DNA of 49,862 nucleotides, taken from contig JACQFI010000023.1 of the NCBI GenBank assembly GCA_016200135.1, positions 1-49,862 on the forward strand, given 5' to 3'. This DNA comes from Planctomycetota bacterium (lineage in GTDB: Bacteria > Planctomycetota > SZUA-567 > H5-PLA8). The notes under the pieces were generated by a model. That model was not told the origin of the DNA, ran no database searches, and saw only the letters and a program-made list of their open reading frames with translations. Both the position numbers and the translations under genes were made by a program. This document shows, piece after piece, positions 42,109 through 49,719 of the stretch (position 1 is its first letter; every line of letters starts with the position of its first letter).

Positions 42109-42204
42109 TCCGCCGTCCCGGCGGAGGTCGCAGCGGCGTCTCGCCGCTGCATTTCACCCAACCGGCGAGGCGCCGGGGAGATCATCGGCGGGACGCCGAT
42201 GCTA
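42109..42204. repeat. Array of four GC-rich hairpins
   Basis: Four adjacent hairpins: CTCCGCCG/CGGCGGAG, GCAGCGGCG/CGCCGCTGC, CCGGCG/CGCCGG and CATCGGCG/CGCCGATG. All share a GGCG-nnn-CGCC core with changing outer pairs, like a REP/BIME-type cluster. They lie between the KAS and FBPase genes, so could stop or stabilise the KAS transcript. Confidence 0.8.
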
Positions 42205-42299
42205 CGGCGCATCAAACCCCGCTCCTCTCGTTGGCAACATTTCCTATTCCGGTATCCTATTCGCAACCGGCCGATGACGCGCGCGACCAGGAGCCCCGC

Positions 42300-43343
42300 A
42301 TGACGCTGAACAACACCACCCAGATCACCACCATCGAACGCCACATCCTCGACCAGCAGCACCATTACCCCGACGCCAGCGGCGCGCTCACGAACCTGCT
42401 CTACGATCTGGCGCTCTGCGGCAAGATCATCGCCAGCAAGGTCATTCAGGCGGGCCTGATGGATGTGCTCGGCAAGACCGGTGGCGAGAACGTCCAGGGC
42501 GAGGAAGTCCAGAAGCTCGACGAGTTCGCCGACGAGACGATCTACAAGCTCAACGACCACACCGGCCGCCTCGCGGTGATGGGCTCCGAAGAACGCCCCG
42601 ACATCATCCCCATCCCGCCCAAGTACAAGACCGGCAAGTACGTCCTCCTCTACGACCCGCTCGACGGCTCCTCGAACATCGACGTCAACGTCAGCGTCGG
42701 TTCGATCTTCGCGATCTACCGCCGCAAGACGCCCGAAGGCAGCCCCGGCACGCTCGCGGACTGCCTCCAGCCCGGCAAGGAACTCATCGCCGCCGGCTAC
42801 ATCATCTACGGTTCGAGCACCATGCTCGTCTACAGCACCGGCAACGGCGTCCACGGCTTCACGCTCAACCGCATGCTGGGCGAATTCCTGCTCTCGCATC
42901 CGGACATCAAGATGCCCGCCAAGCCCAAGTTCTACAGCGTCAACCAGGCGTACGAACCCTTCTGGAGCCCCGGCGTGCTGCGCTACGTCCGCTACCTCCA
43001 GACGGGCGAAGGCGAACCCGAGAAACTCGGGCTCTCGCTGCGCTACATCGGCTCGCTGGTGGCGGACTTCCACCGCAATCTGCTCGGCGGCGGACTCTTC
43101 TGCTACCCCGCCGACCGCAAGGACCCCAAGAAGACCGGCGGCAAACTGCGCCTCCTGTACGAAGCCGCGCCGCTCGCGTACCTGGCCGAACAGGCCGGCG
43201 GCTACGCCACCGACGGCCGCCAGCGCATCCTCGACATCGAACCCACGTCGCTCCACCAGCGCGTTCCGCTATTCATCGGTGATAAAAATCTCTGCCTGAA
43301 GGCCGAGCAATACATCAAGAAGTTCGACGGCCCGGGCGCGTGA
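42300..43343 (+). CDS. fbp: Fructose-1,6-bisphosphatase class I
   Basis: 347 aa, ATG 42300 after AGGAG. Gluconeogenic hydrolysis of fructose-1,6-bisphosphate in the cytoplasm. Metal and phosphate motifs are E-E-R-P, the [10 protein letters not shown] loop, Y-G-S-S-T-M-L-V and the substrate signature G-G-L-F-C-Y-P, followed by [11 protein letters not shown]. The length is canonical. An inverted array follows 14 bp after the stop. Confidence 0.96.
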   Translation: MTLNNTTQITTIERHILDQQHHYPDASGALTNLLYDLALCGKIIASKVIQAGLMDVLGKTGGENVQGEEVQKLDEFADETIYKLNDHTGRLAVMGSEERPDIIPIPPKYKTGKYVLLYDPLDGSSNIDVNVSVGSIFAIYRRKTPEGSPGTLADCLQPGKELIAAGYIIYGSSTMLVYSTGNGVHGFTLNRMLGEFLLSHPDIKMPAKPKFYSVNQAYEPFWSPGVLRYVRYLQTGEGEPEKLGLSLRYIGSLVADFHRNLLGGGLFCYPADRKDPKKTGGKLRLLYEAAPLAYLAEQAGGYATDGRQRILDIEPTSLHQRVPLFIGDKNLCLKAEQYIKKFDGPGA

Positions 43344-43357
43344 ACCGCAACGCATGG

Positions 43358-43437
43358 GCCGCCAAGACGCCAAGGACGCCAAGTAAAATAAAATGAATTA
43401 GAGCGGGTCGTCTTGGCGCTCTTGGCGTCTTGGCGGC
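43358..43437. repeat. Inverted array of CGCCAAGA-type units
   Basis: Left arm 43358-43383 (GCCGCCAAGACGCC...) and right arm 43412-43437 are 26-nt inverted copies differing at two positions, around a 28-nt AT-rich spacer. Each arm holds three 8-9-nt units of CGCCAAG(G)A. One arm is repeated alone at 40770-40786. Confidence 0.88.
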
Positions 43438-43479
43438 AAAAGGTAGTGGGTTAGTTCCAGAACAGGATACGCAGAAAAG

Positions 43480-44481
43480 TTGACCACCGAAACCGCCGAC
43501 CCCGCACTCAAAGCCAAAGACCGCAAGGCCAAGCGCATCATCCTGGCCGCGTGCGCGCTCTCGCTGGCCGTGGCCGCGGGCATCGTCGGCGGCGTCTGGG
43601 TCTCCAACCACGGCGGCTTCCGCCGCAACGCCGCTGAACAGACCCGCGCCCTGCTCGCGCGCAACGAACCGCTGCTCGCTTACGAGGCCGCCGCCGCGGG
43701 GCTCCAGGGCCGGCCCGACAATGAGGAACTCAAGACGCTGGCGCTCGAGGCCGCCGATAAGCAGATCGAGTGGCTCCAGCGCCGCCAGAGCAAAGAGGCC
43801 GCGTTGAACTGGCTCACCGAGGAACTCGCGCAGAAAGAGTTCATGCAGGCGTTCACCGGCCGCCAGGCGGAGCTGGACACGGAACTCAACGCCGCCAAAG
43901 CCGCGAGCGGCGGGCGGACGGCCGAGGACGTCATGGCCGCCGTGCGCAAGCTGCTCGCGAAGCACCCGCAGCCCGAGATTCCAGTGATCGCCGCGGGCAT
44001 CGTCAAGCAGCGCTATCCGGTCGAAGGCTGCCTCTGGCTCTACAAGCTCGCCTTCGACCGCGGCTACAAGGCCACCAATCTCGAAATCTTCGACGCCTGC
44101 GGCGACGTGCTCGAACGCAACGCGCCCCAGAGCGACGACGCGCAGTTCGCGCACACCCTGATGCGTGCGCATTTCCCGAAGGAACGCGCCGCGTGGGCCG
44201 ACAAGGCGCTCGATAAGGCCGACGGATATGAATGGCTCAACGCCTATGCCGTGATCGTGGAACTGAACATCCCCAAGATGAAGGACCCGCTCTACGAATC
44301 GCTGGCAAAGGTCCTGAGCGGCGAAGAGATCGACCAGTACGGCAAGATCCTCCTGCGCCTGCGCAAAGAAGAACGCCGCCGCGCCGCGTTTATCGTGAGC
44401 AAGTCCCTCGAATCCAACGTCATCCGCGGCGAAGCCCGCGACCAAGTCGAGACCCTCGCGCAGAAGCTAAGAACGGAGTGA
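43480..44481 (+). CDS. Membrane-anchored helical protein of unknown function
   Basis: 333 aa from TTG 43480, with no closer start in the short gap. A charged N-terminus (K-A-K-D-R-K-A-K-R) precedes one transmembrane segment (about 20-42), so most of the chain should be periplasmic. It is alpha-helical, Ala/Leu/Glu rich with TPR-like pairs of helices (A-Y-E-A-A-A-A-G-L-Q-G-R-P, W-L-Y-K-L-A-F-D-R-G-Y), but I cannot assign a domain. No catalytic motif seen. Confidence 0.7.
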   Translation: MTTETADPALKAKDRKAKRIILAACALSLAVAAGIVGGVWVSNHGGFRRNAAEQTRALLARNEPLLAYEAAAAGLQGRPDNEELKTLALEAADKQIEWLQRRQSKEAALNWLTEELAQKEFMQAFTGRQAELDTELNAAKAASGGRTAEDVMAAVRKLLAKHPQPEIPVIAAGIVKQRYPVEGCLWLYKLAFDRGYKATNLEIFDACGDVLERNAPQSDDAQFAHTLMRAHFPKERAAWADKALDKADGYEWLNAYAVIVELNIPKMKDPLYESLAKVLSGEEIDQYGKILLRLRKEERRRAAFIVSKSLESNVIRGEARDQVETLAQKLRTE

Positions 44482-44581
44482 CCAAGTTCCCCGCTCCCCA
44501 TTGAGGGAGAGGGGGCAGGGGCTTGCGGCGAGCGACTCGTCTGCGCTCGCCGAGGACTCAGCCGAGCGGGGAGGGGCACAC

Positions 44582-44926
44582 ATGAAAAAGAAGCGATGGT
44601 TTTCCGGAAGGACAATATTTAGACACAAGGAGAAAGAAAATGGCAATATGAAAACGGTCTATGAAGAGCGCATTGTTCTATTCACGGCCAAGAACTTCAA
44701 CGAAGCAATTTCAAAGGCAGAAAAGGAAGCTAGAAAATATTGCTGCGCATACAAGGGCGTTGCGTTTCTCGGATTCGTTGATGCATACGAATTGGTTGAT
44801 AGCAAAATTGGGAGTGGGACGGAAATATTTTCTTTGATGCGTGAAAGCAACTTGGCACCCAAGAAATATTTAGATCGTTTTTTTGACACTGGTAAGGAAC
44901 GTGCATCGACCTGGAAGCCTTCATGA
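44582..44926 (+). CDS. DUF4288 family protein
   Basis: 114 aa from ATG 44582, after GAGGGG. The core Y-E-E-R-I-V-L-F-T-A-K-N-F-N-E-A, then G-F-V-D-A-Y-E-L-V-D, G-T-E-I-F-S-L-M-R-E-S and Y-L-D-R-F-F-D-T-G follow the DUF4288 pattern. Function unknown; family members are often orphan genes in variable regions. It is far more AT-rich than its neighbours and directly precedes the MITE-like element, which suggests recent arrival. Confidence 0.8.
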   Translation: MKKKRWFSGRTIFRHKEKENGNMKTVYEERIVLFTAKNFNEAISKAEKEARKYCCAYKGVAFLGFVDAYELVDSKIGSGTEIFSLMRESNLAPKKYLDRFFDTGKERASTWKPS

Positions 44927-44947
44927 TCCGTTTTCAGCCTCGAAGAG

Positions 44948-45196
44948 GCGCGCGGAAATAGCCAGGAGTGGCGTCCCGATTCATCGGGACGGAGCCCCTG
45001 GTTTGCGGCGCATACGCTGGGGAAAGCCCTGAAAGGGCGCGCTAAGAGCGCCTATTCGCACGCGCACAGTCGGCATGCATTGAAATCGAGAACCGCGCCC
45101 CGAGCGCCGCCCCGTTGGGGCTCGGACCGGATGGGGCCGCGTACCAGGGCCTGCGCTCCGCTACGCGGCGCTCCGACCCTGGCTATTTCCGCGCGC
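44948..45196. mobile_element. MITE-like element, copy 2, with 19-bp perfect terminal inverted repeats
   Basis: GCGCGCGGAAATAGCCAGG (44948-44966) is matched exactly in reverse at 45178-45196. Inside the left end a palindrome is centred on TCCCGATTCATCGGGA, then CCCCTGG and AAAGCCCTGAAAGGGCGCG as in the copy at 36211-36415. The right half has further inverted GC-rich blocks (CAGGG...CCCTGG around 45144-45182). It has no open frame of note. No target-site duplication is obvious. Confidence 0.85.
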
Positions 45197-45411
45197 GTCT
45201 GTGGCGCTGACGGCCACGGATTGATTTTTGGGGACTGCGAATATCCTTCCCGAGATAATCGGCGCGCCAGATATCCGGCGCACCCTCTAATTTGTTCCGC
45301 TGTTCAATCCAAAATCTAAAATCGAAAATCCAGAATGCTGTAACCCTCTTCCGCCTTTCCTTCTCTCTACGTTGAAGCCGTTCGCCCAAACCCAAATGAG
45401 GAGGAAAAACT
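45197..45411. other. Non-coding stretch with second ATCCAAA array
   Basis: No gene. The degenerate heptamer array at 45305-45338 (ATCCAAA, ATCTAAA, ATCGAAA, ATCCAGA) is the only structured part. GAGGAGG ahead of 45412 is the ribosome site of the next gene. Confidence 0.6.
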
Positions 45412-45849
45412 ATGTCGCTGGATGCGAAGGCCGCCGCGGTCGAGGCGCTCAAAGAAGGCTGGGGGGATGCGGCCCCGCCGGTTCCGGCCACCGAAGACGA
45501 GAAGACCTGGGGCATGCTCGCGAACCTGTTGGGCCTCTTCTTCATCATCGGCCCGGTGATCGCCTGGTTCGTGAAGGGCGAATCCAAGTTCGTGAAGTTC
45601 CACGCGCTGCAGATGCTCCTGGTGAACCTTGTCTGCTTCGCCGTCGGCATCGTGCTCGGCGTCTGCTTTACCGTGCTCGCCGCGGTGCCGCTGGTCGGGT
45701 GGGCGGTCGTCTCGATCGTGAGCCCGCTCTTCTCGCTGGCGATGCTGGTGCTGCTCGTCTGGCTGGCTATCAAGGCCAAAGGCGGCTCGCTTTACAAACT
45801 CCCGGCCCTCGGCGCCTTCGCCTTCAAGACCGTCTACGCGGCAAAGTGA
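45412..45849 (+). CDS. DUF4870-type small membrane protein
   Basis: 145 aa, ATG after GAGGAGG. A cytoplasmic N-terminus with E-D-E-K-T-W-G-M-L-A-N-L-L-G-L leads into the DUF4870/Tic20-like pattern: F-F-I-I-G-P-V-I-A-W-F-V-K, then F-V-K-F-H-A-L-Q-M-L-L-V-N, and two more hydrophobic segments before a basic end. Function unknown. It is single-gene by spacing. Confidence 0.85.
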   Translation: MSLDAKAAAVEALKEGWGDAAPPVPATEDEKTWGMLANLLGLFFIIGPVIAWFVKGESKFVKFHALQMLLVNLVCFAVGIVLGVCFTVLAAVPLVGWAVVSIVSPLFSLAMLVLLVWLAIKAKGGSLYKLPALGAFAFKTVYAAK

Positions 45850-45942
45850 ATGGTGTCGCCGCGCCGTTCGAGTACAACGATCCGGTCTTCACGAGAAGTT
45901 AACGGTAAGCAACGCAGAGTCACAACGCGGTTGCGGTCATGT

Positions 45943-46050
45943 ATGCGCCGCCCTCTCACCGCCGAGGCCGCGGAGATCGCAGGAAACGCATGCGGTTCGT
46001 GAATCCGTAAGGTTGTTCTCTGTGCGCTCTGTGATCGCTGTGGTTAAGAA
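45943..46050. repeat. Inverted array of CTGTG/CGCAG-type units
   Basis: At 45948-45980 units of the CCGCNGAG type are spaced about 9 nt, and at 46018-46045 three CTGTG units are spaced 9 nt (CTGTGCGCT CTGTGATCG CTGTGGT). The second arm is a degenerate reverse complement of the first. A GAGCGGGC/GCCCGCTC hairpin lies just after, at about 46064-46082. This fills most of the gap before the lipoprotein gene. Confidence 0.55.
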
Positions 46051-46107
46051 TCGGTTTTACGCGAGCGGGCGCGTGCCCGCTCCTCAACAGTCCAAAGGAG
46101 ATCGTCG

Positions 46108-46740
46108 ATGAAAATCGTGTCCGGAATCTGTGCGCTCGCCCTCGTGCTGTGTGTGTCCGGTTGCGGCGGCGGCGCCGGTGGAGCAGGCGGTGCGGGCGGA
46201 ACGTCCAGCGCAGGCGGCGCGAGCGCCAAGACCACCGGAGGCGACACGGGCGGCGCACCCTCGGCGCCTCAGAACCCGTACAAGAAGGCCACGGTCGGCC
46301 AGTGGACCGAGTACCGCACGGTCAGCGATTCGGCCGGGACGAAGAGCGAGTCGAAATCGAAGACCACCGTCGCCGCGAAGGACGACAAATCGATCACGCT
46401 CAAGACCGTCGTCGAAGTCGCCGGCACGAAGATGCCCGAGCAGACCAACGTCATCAAGTTCGACGAGCCGGTGAAGACGCCGGAGTACAAGACGGAGGAA
46501 CTCGAGAAGGGCAGCGAGACGCTCGCCGTCGCCGGCAAGTCCTTCGCCTGCCACTGGGTGAAGAGCAAGACCGTCATCGACAACGCGCAGATGAAATCCA
46601 CCACCCTCTCCAAAGACTGGCTCTGCGACGACGTGCCCCTCGGCGGCGTCGTGAAGTCCGAATCCACCAGCACCATGGTGATGAACGGCACCGAGATCAA
46701 GACCGTCATGACGATGGAACTGGTGGGCACGGGACAGTAA
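46108..46740 (+). CDS. Secreted lipoprotein of unknown function
   Basis: 210 aa, ATG after AAAGGAG. The signal peptide ends in the lipobox L-C-V-S-G-C with Cys19. A Gly/Ala/Ser-rich linker (about 20-50) follows, then a beta-rich domain with W-T-E-Y-R-T-V, E-V-A-G-T-K-M-P and F-A-C-H-W-V-K-S-K-T. Two more cysteines (about 149, 172) might pair. Membrane-anchored in the periplasm or outer leaflet. The last codon and the stop (CAG TAA) belong to the repeat array that follows. Confidence 0.82.
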   Translation: MKIVSGICALALVLCVSGCGGGAGGAGGAGGTSSAGGASAKTTGGDTGGAPSAPQNPYKKATVGQWTEYRTVSDSAGTKSESKSKTTVAAKDDKSITLKTVVEVAGTKMPEQTNVIKFDEPVKTPEYKTEELEKGSETLAVAGKSFACHWVKSKTVIDNAQMKSTTLSKDWLCDDVPLGGVVKSESTSTMVMNGTEIKTVMTMELVGTGQ

Positions 46741-46873
46741 CGGAAGTAAGCAGTAACTAAAGTGAACAGTAACTAAAGTAATCAGTAACTGCCTGCCTCG
46801 CGCAGGCAGTTTTTTTGTAGTTACTGATCACTTCCGTTACTGTTCACTTCTGTTGCTGTTCACTTCTGTTACC
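46735..46873. repeat. Inverted array of CAGTAAC 16-nt units around a terminator
   Basis: On the plus strand three 16-nt units (CAGTAAC plus nine bases such as TAAAGTGAA) run from 46735, and on the minus strand three similar units run from 46873 towards a central hairpin. Both convergent genes end in CAG TAA inside their arm: the lipoprotein at 46735-46740 and the EAL-GGDEF gene at 46837-46842. The last 11 residues of the latter are read from the array. Confidence 0.92.
46789..46816 (+). terminator. Intrinsic terminator of the lipoprotein gene
   Basis: CTGCCTGC (46789-46796) pairs with GCAGGCAG (46802-46809) around a 5-nt loop and is followed by seven T residues (46810-46816). It sits exactly in the centre of the inverted array and works for plus-strand transcripts. 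Confidence 0.92.
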
Positions 46874-48759
46874 GGCAACCCGTCGAGCAGCGGCTCGGCC
46901 TGTAGCGGTTCGTCGAGCGTGGCGTACCAGATGCGCTGCGGCGAGGCCTTCGCGCGTTTCTTGAGGTCCGCGATCGAGCGGCTCAGCGTCTCCACCGAGC
47001 GCGCCGCCTTGGTGCGCGGCCAGTGGACCAGCGCCACGCTGGTGGTGAGCAGCGGGAACCGGCGCATCTGGCCCTCCCGGTCGGCCATGACGATGTAACC
47101 CTTCTGCCGATCCGCGGGATCGTAAAAGCTCTCGACGTCGCGCCGGAAGGCGTCCAGCACGCGCATGAGCCGCTCCACGGCCTCGTCCGGCGCCGCGCCG
47201 CGCCAGCCCGCGAAGAAATCGTCGCCGCCGATGTGCCCGAGGAAGCAGTCGTCGCTGAGCAGTTCGCGCTTGAGGATCTCCGCGAAGAGCAGGATCGCGC
47301 GGTCGCCTTCGCGGAACCCGTACTTGTCGTTGAAGGGCTTGAAGTGGTCGAAATCCAGGTAGGCCACCGCATACGCTTCCTCCAGGTCCTGCGCCGCGTC
47401 CTGGAGGTACTCGTAGACGACGAAGTTGCCTGGCAGGCGCGTGAGCGGGCTCTGGTCGCGCGCCAGTTCGAGGTTCTTGCCGTGGATCACCTTCAAGAGC
47501 TGCGCGGCGCTCAAGAACCCGAAGTACTTCATGTCGCGGACGATGATCACGCCCTCGGGGCTCTCGCCGCGCGAGAACAGTTCGAGGATCTTCTCCGTCT
47601 TCGTGTTCAGGTCCGCGATCGGGCACTTGCTCACGAAGCGCCGCACCGTGATCCCGCTGGACTTGTTCTTCAGCAGTTCCCGGCCGTACTGCGAGTACAC
47701 GATCTCCTTCAGCTCCGCTTCGCGGATGACGCCCAGCGGCTCGTTCAGTTCGTTGACCACCGGAAAGAGCGCCACGTGCTTCGTGTTCTTGAAACAGTTG
47801 AGCACCTCCGCCATGGGCGCGTTCACCGAGATGCTGTCGAGCACCTCCACGCGCTCGGCCACGAAGCGCTGGTCCGAGAGGTTCCGCGTGCGGCGGTCGC
47901 GTTGGCTGGCCTCCACGACTTGCGCGTAGACCGGCTTGAGCTCGCCGATGTCGAGCGTCGGGCGCTGGACGAAATAGCCCTGCACCAGGTCGCAGCCGAT
48001 CTCGCGGCAGATGAAGAACTCCCGCGCCGTCTCGATGCCTTCCGCCACCACCAGAATCCCCAGCGTGTGCGCGATGTTCACCATGCTGGCGACGAACAGG
48101 CGCTTGCGCGCATCCGCCGCGATATCCTGCACGAAGAAGCGGTCGATCTTTATGAAGTCGGGCTCCGAGTGATACAGCAGTTGCAGCCCGGAGACGCCGG
48201 TGCCGAAGTCGTCCAGCGCGAGCTTGAAGTGTTCCGAGCGGCACCCGCGCACGGCCTCGCGCACGTCCAGCGTCAGGCCCGCCTCCTCGCGCTCGGTCAG
48301 TTCCAGCACCAGCGACGCCGGATGGATGTCCATCCGCTCCAGCGCCCGCGCGATCCCGCCGAGCAGCGCGCGCCCGGCCGGCCCAAACCCCGGCGTGCCG
48401 TTCTCGAGGATGCGCTTATCGAGATTGTAGAAGAGCTTCACGTTCCCGCAGCCGGGGATCGTTTTGAATTTGGCGAAGGCCTTCTCGCGCAGGAGCGCGT
48501 CTGCGCCCTGGAGCCGGCCCTGACGATGCATCCCGTCGAAGAACTCCTGGATCGTCGGAAAGCGCGTCCGTTCCACCTGCCGCAGCAGCGCCTCGTACCC
48601 GAAGCAGACGCCCGTGTGGATGTTCACGATCGGCTGGAAGGCGTGCTCGAGCGGCTCCAGTTCCCGCGTCCAGCCTTCGCCGGAATGGCCACGGTTCTCG
48701 TCGGGCACGTTCGACTTGGACAGCAGGGCTAATGGATCGGCGGAGTTCGGCATGGGCAT
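46837..48759 (-). CDS. EAL-CBS-GGDEF cyclic-di-GMP protein
   Basis: 640 aa, ATG 48759 after GGAGG. The EAL domain (about 35-280) is complete: E-A-L-L-R, E-L-T-E, A-L-D-D-F-G-T-G, K-I-D-R-F-F, V-A-E-G-I-E-T and Q-G-Y-F. Two CBS-like units follow (about 305-430), then a GGDEF domain (about 450-610) with D-F-D-H-F-K-P-F-N-D and the signature G-G-D-D-F in place of GGDEF. EAL should cleave c-di-GMP; the cyclase may be weak or regulatory. There is no membrane segment, so it is cytosolic, with CBS as a nucleotide sensor. Confidence 0.93.
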   Translation of the reverse strand: MPMPNSADPLALLSKSNVPDENRGHSGEGWTRELEPLEHAFQPIVNIHTGVCFGYEALLRQVERTRFPTIQEFFDGMHRQGRLQGADALLREKAFAKFKTIPGCGNVKLFYNLDKRILENGTPGFGPAGRALLGGIARALERMDIHPASLVLELTEREEAGLTLDVREAVRGCRSEHFKLALDDFGTGVSGLQLLYHSEPDFIKIDRFFVQDIAADARKRLFVASMVNIAHTLGILVVAEGIETAREFFICREIGCDLVQGYFVQRPTLDIGELKPVYAQVVEASQRDRRTRNLSDQRFVAERVEVLDSISVNAPMAEVLNCFKNTKHVALFPVVNELNEPLGVIREAELKEIVYSQYGRELLKNKSSGITVRRFVSKCPIADLNTKTEKILELFSRGESPEGVIIVRDMKYFGFLSAAQLLKVIHGKNLELARDQSPLTRLPGNFVVYEYLQDAAQDLEEAYAVAYLDFDHFKPFNDKYGFREGDRAILLFAEILKRELLSDDCFLGHIGGDDFFAGWRGAAPDEAVERLMRVLDAFRRDVESFYDPADRQKGYIVMADREGQMRRFPLLTTSVALVHWPRTKAARSVETLSRSIADLKKRAKASPQRIWYATLDEPLQAEPLLDGLPVTEVNSNRSEQ

Positions 48760-49008
48760 CGGAAGCCTCCCAACTTTGTACCTGGAGCATTCTCATAAAG
48801 GGTCATGCACATTGTTGGGTTTTCCTGTTAGGATTGATTTTCAACTGCTTGAGTTTCCCGTGAGCACGCGCGGGAATTGACGCTCATGTGCAACGCGACG
48901 TTCCCTTAACGCTTTTAATTCAATAAGGTTATGTGCTAAAGCAGTATTTGATGTTACTGATCACAGATCAGTTCGGTTGTTCTTTACACGTTGCGAACAG
49001 CCAATTCT
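48760..49008. other. AT-rich non-coding stretch
   Basis: About 250 bp without a credible gene. It should contain the promoter of the EAL-GGDEF gene, but no hexamer pair stands out. ACTGATC-ACA-GATCAGT (48957-48973) is a perfect 7-bp inverted repeat of unknown use. Confidence 0.4.
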
Positions 49009-49048
49009 AAATAAAACAAGCACGACGGACGGTTGACGTCGTGGCTTG
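49009..49048 (-). terminator. Intrinsic terminator of the right-end membrane gene
   Basis: On the minus strand a stem with one bulge (CAAGCCACGACG / CGTCGTGCTTG, 49017-49048) is followed by TTTTATTT (49009-49016). It lies just past the stop of the gene ending at 49052. Confidence 0.8.
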
Positions 49049-49051
49049 GTA

Positions 49052-49468
49052 TTAATCCTTCATCCTCCATCCAGCGAACAGTAATACGAATCCGACGATC
49101 AACATACCAACGCCGCCAATAATTGGATTTGAAGTCCTGGGGTCGCCATAAATGAAATACAGCCAACTCAATCCAACCAATATCACGTATCCTACGGCGA
49201 ACAAAATCCAAGTTATCGTGCCCTGCCTGCTCGACGCGAAGGACGGGGATTTTGACACCCAGCGGCGAGCCATGAAGCCAACCAACGCGACGGAGACAAC
49301 ATTGTAGGAAATGTAGGCCATGAGGTAAGCGGCGTTGGAAGAGTCTTCCCAATGCTTCCAGTTGGATTGGATCAATTGATATAGAAGGATGCCAAGGCCA
49401 AGTTGGGCACAGGCAAGGCCACATAGGAAGAGGAAGGGATTACGGATTCTCCACGGGGCTGCGCTCAT
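49052..49468 (-). CDS. Four-span membrane protein, unknown function
   Basis: 138 aa from ATG 49468; the frame is open upstream but that part is not membrane-like or conserved-looking. Four hydrophobic segments (about 12-33, 47-68, 82-105, 114-134) with short polar loops. No family recognised. Composition is AT-richer than the core genome. Probably co-transcribed with the 62-aa gene upstream; a terminator follows. Confidence 0.65.
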   Translation of the reverse strand: MSAAPWRIRNPFLFLCGLACAQLGLGILLYQLIQSNWKHWEDSSNAAYLMAYISYNVVSVALVGFMARRWVSKSPSFASSRQGTITWILFAVGYVILVGLSWLYFIYGDPRTSNPIIGGVGMLIVGFVLLFAGWRMKD

Positions 49469-49530
49469 GAATGCCACTTTCACAACCCATGTGTCCCAAT
49501 GTCTGCCGCTCAAATTCGCGTCGTTCGCTT

Positions 49531-49719
49531 TTACCTCTTTGCACAGAAAACAAGAAGGAGTCCTATGAAAACCAAAATAAGGGTTCCGAATATGCCAATC
49601 AACGATAAGTGTTGAGTTCCAGAATTCCTGCGTGACGGATGATTGCGTAGGTACTCGAAAAAGAAATACCATCCGACTCCCAAAACTTCCGAAAGAATTC
49701 CCAGCACGAGGTAAATCAT
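49531..49719 (-). CDS. Small two-span membrane protein
   Basis: 62 aa from ATG 49719, with GAGAGGA about 10 nt upstream. Two hydrophobic segments (about 2-22 and 38-59) joined by a polar loop with R-N-H-P-S-R-R-N-S-G. No family recognised. It lies 62 bp upstream of the four-span gene in the same direction. Confidence 0.5.
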   Translation of the reverse strand: MIYLVLGILSEVLGVGWYFFFEYLRNHPSRRNSGTQHLSLIGIFGTLILVFIGLLLVFCAKR

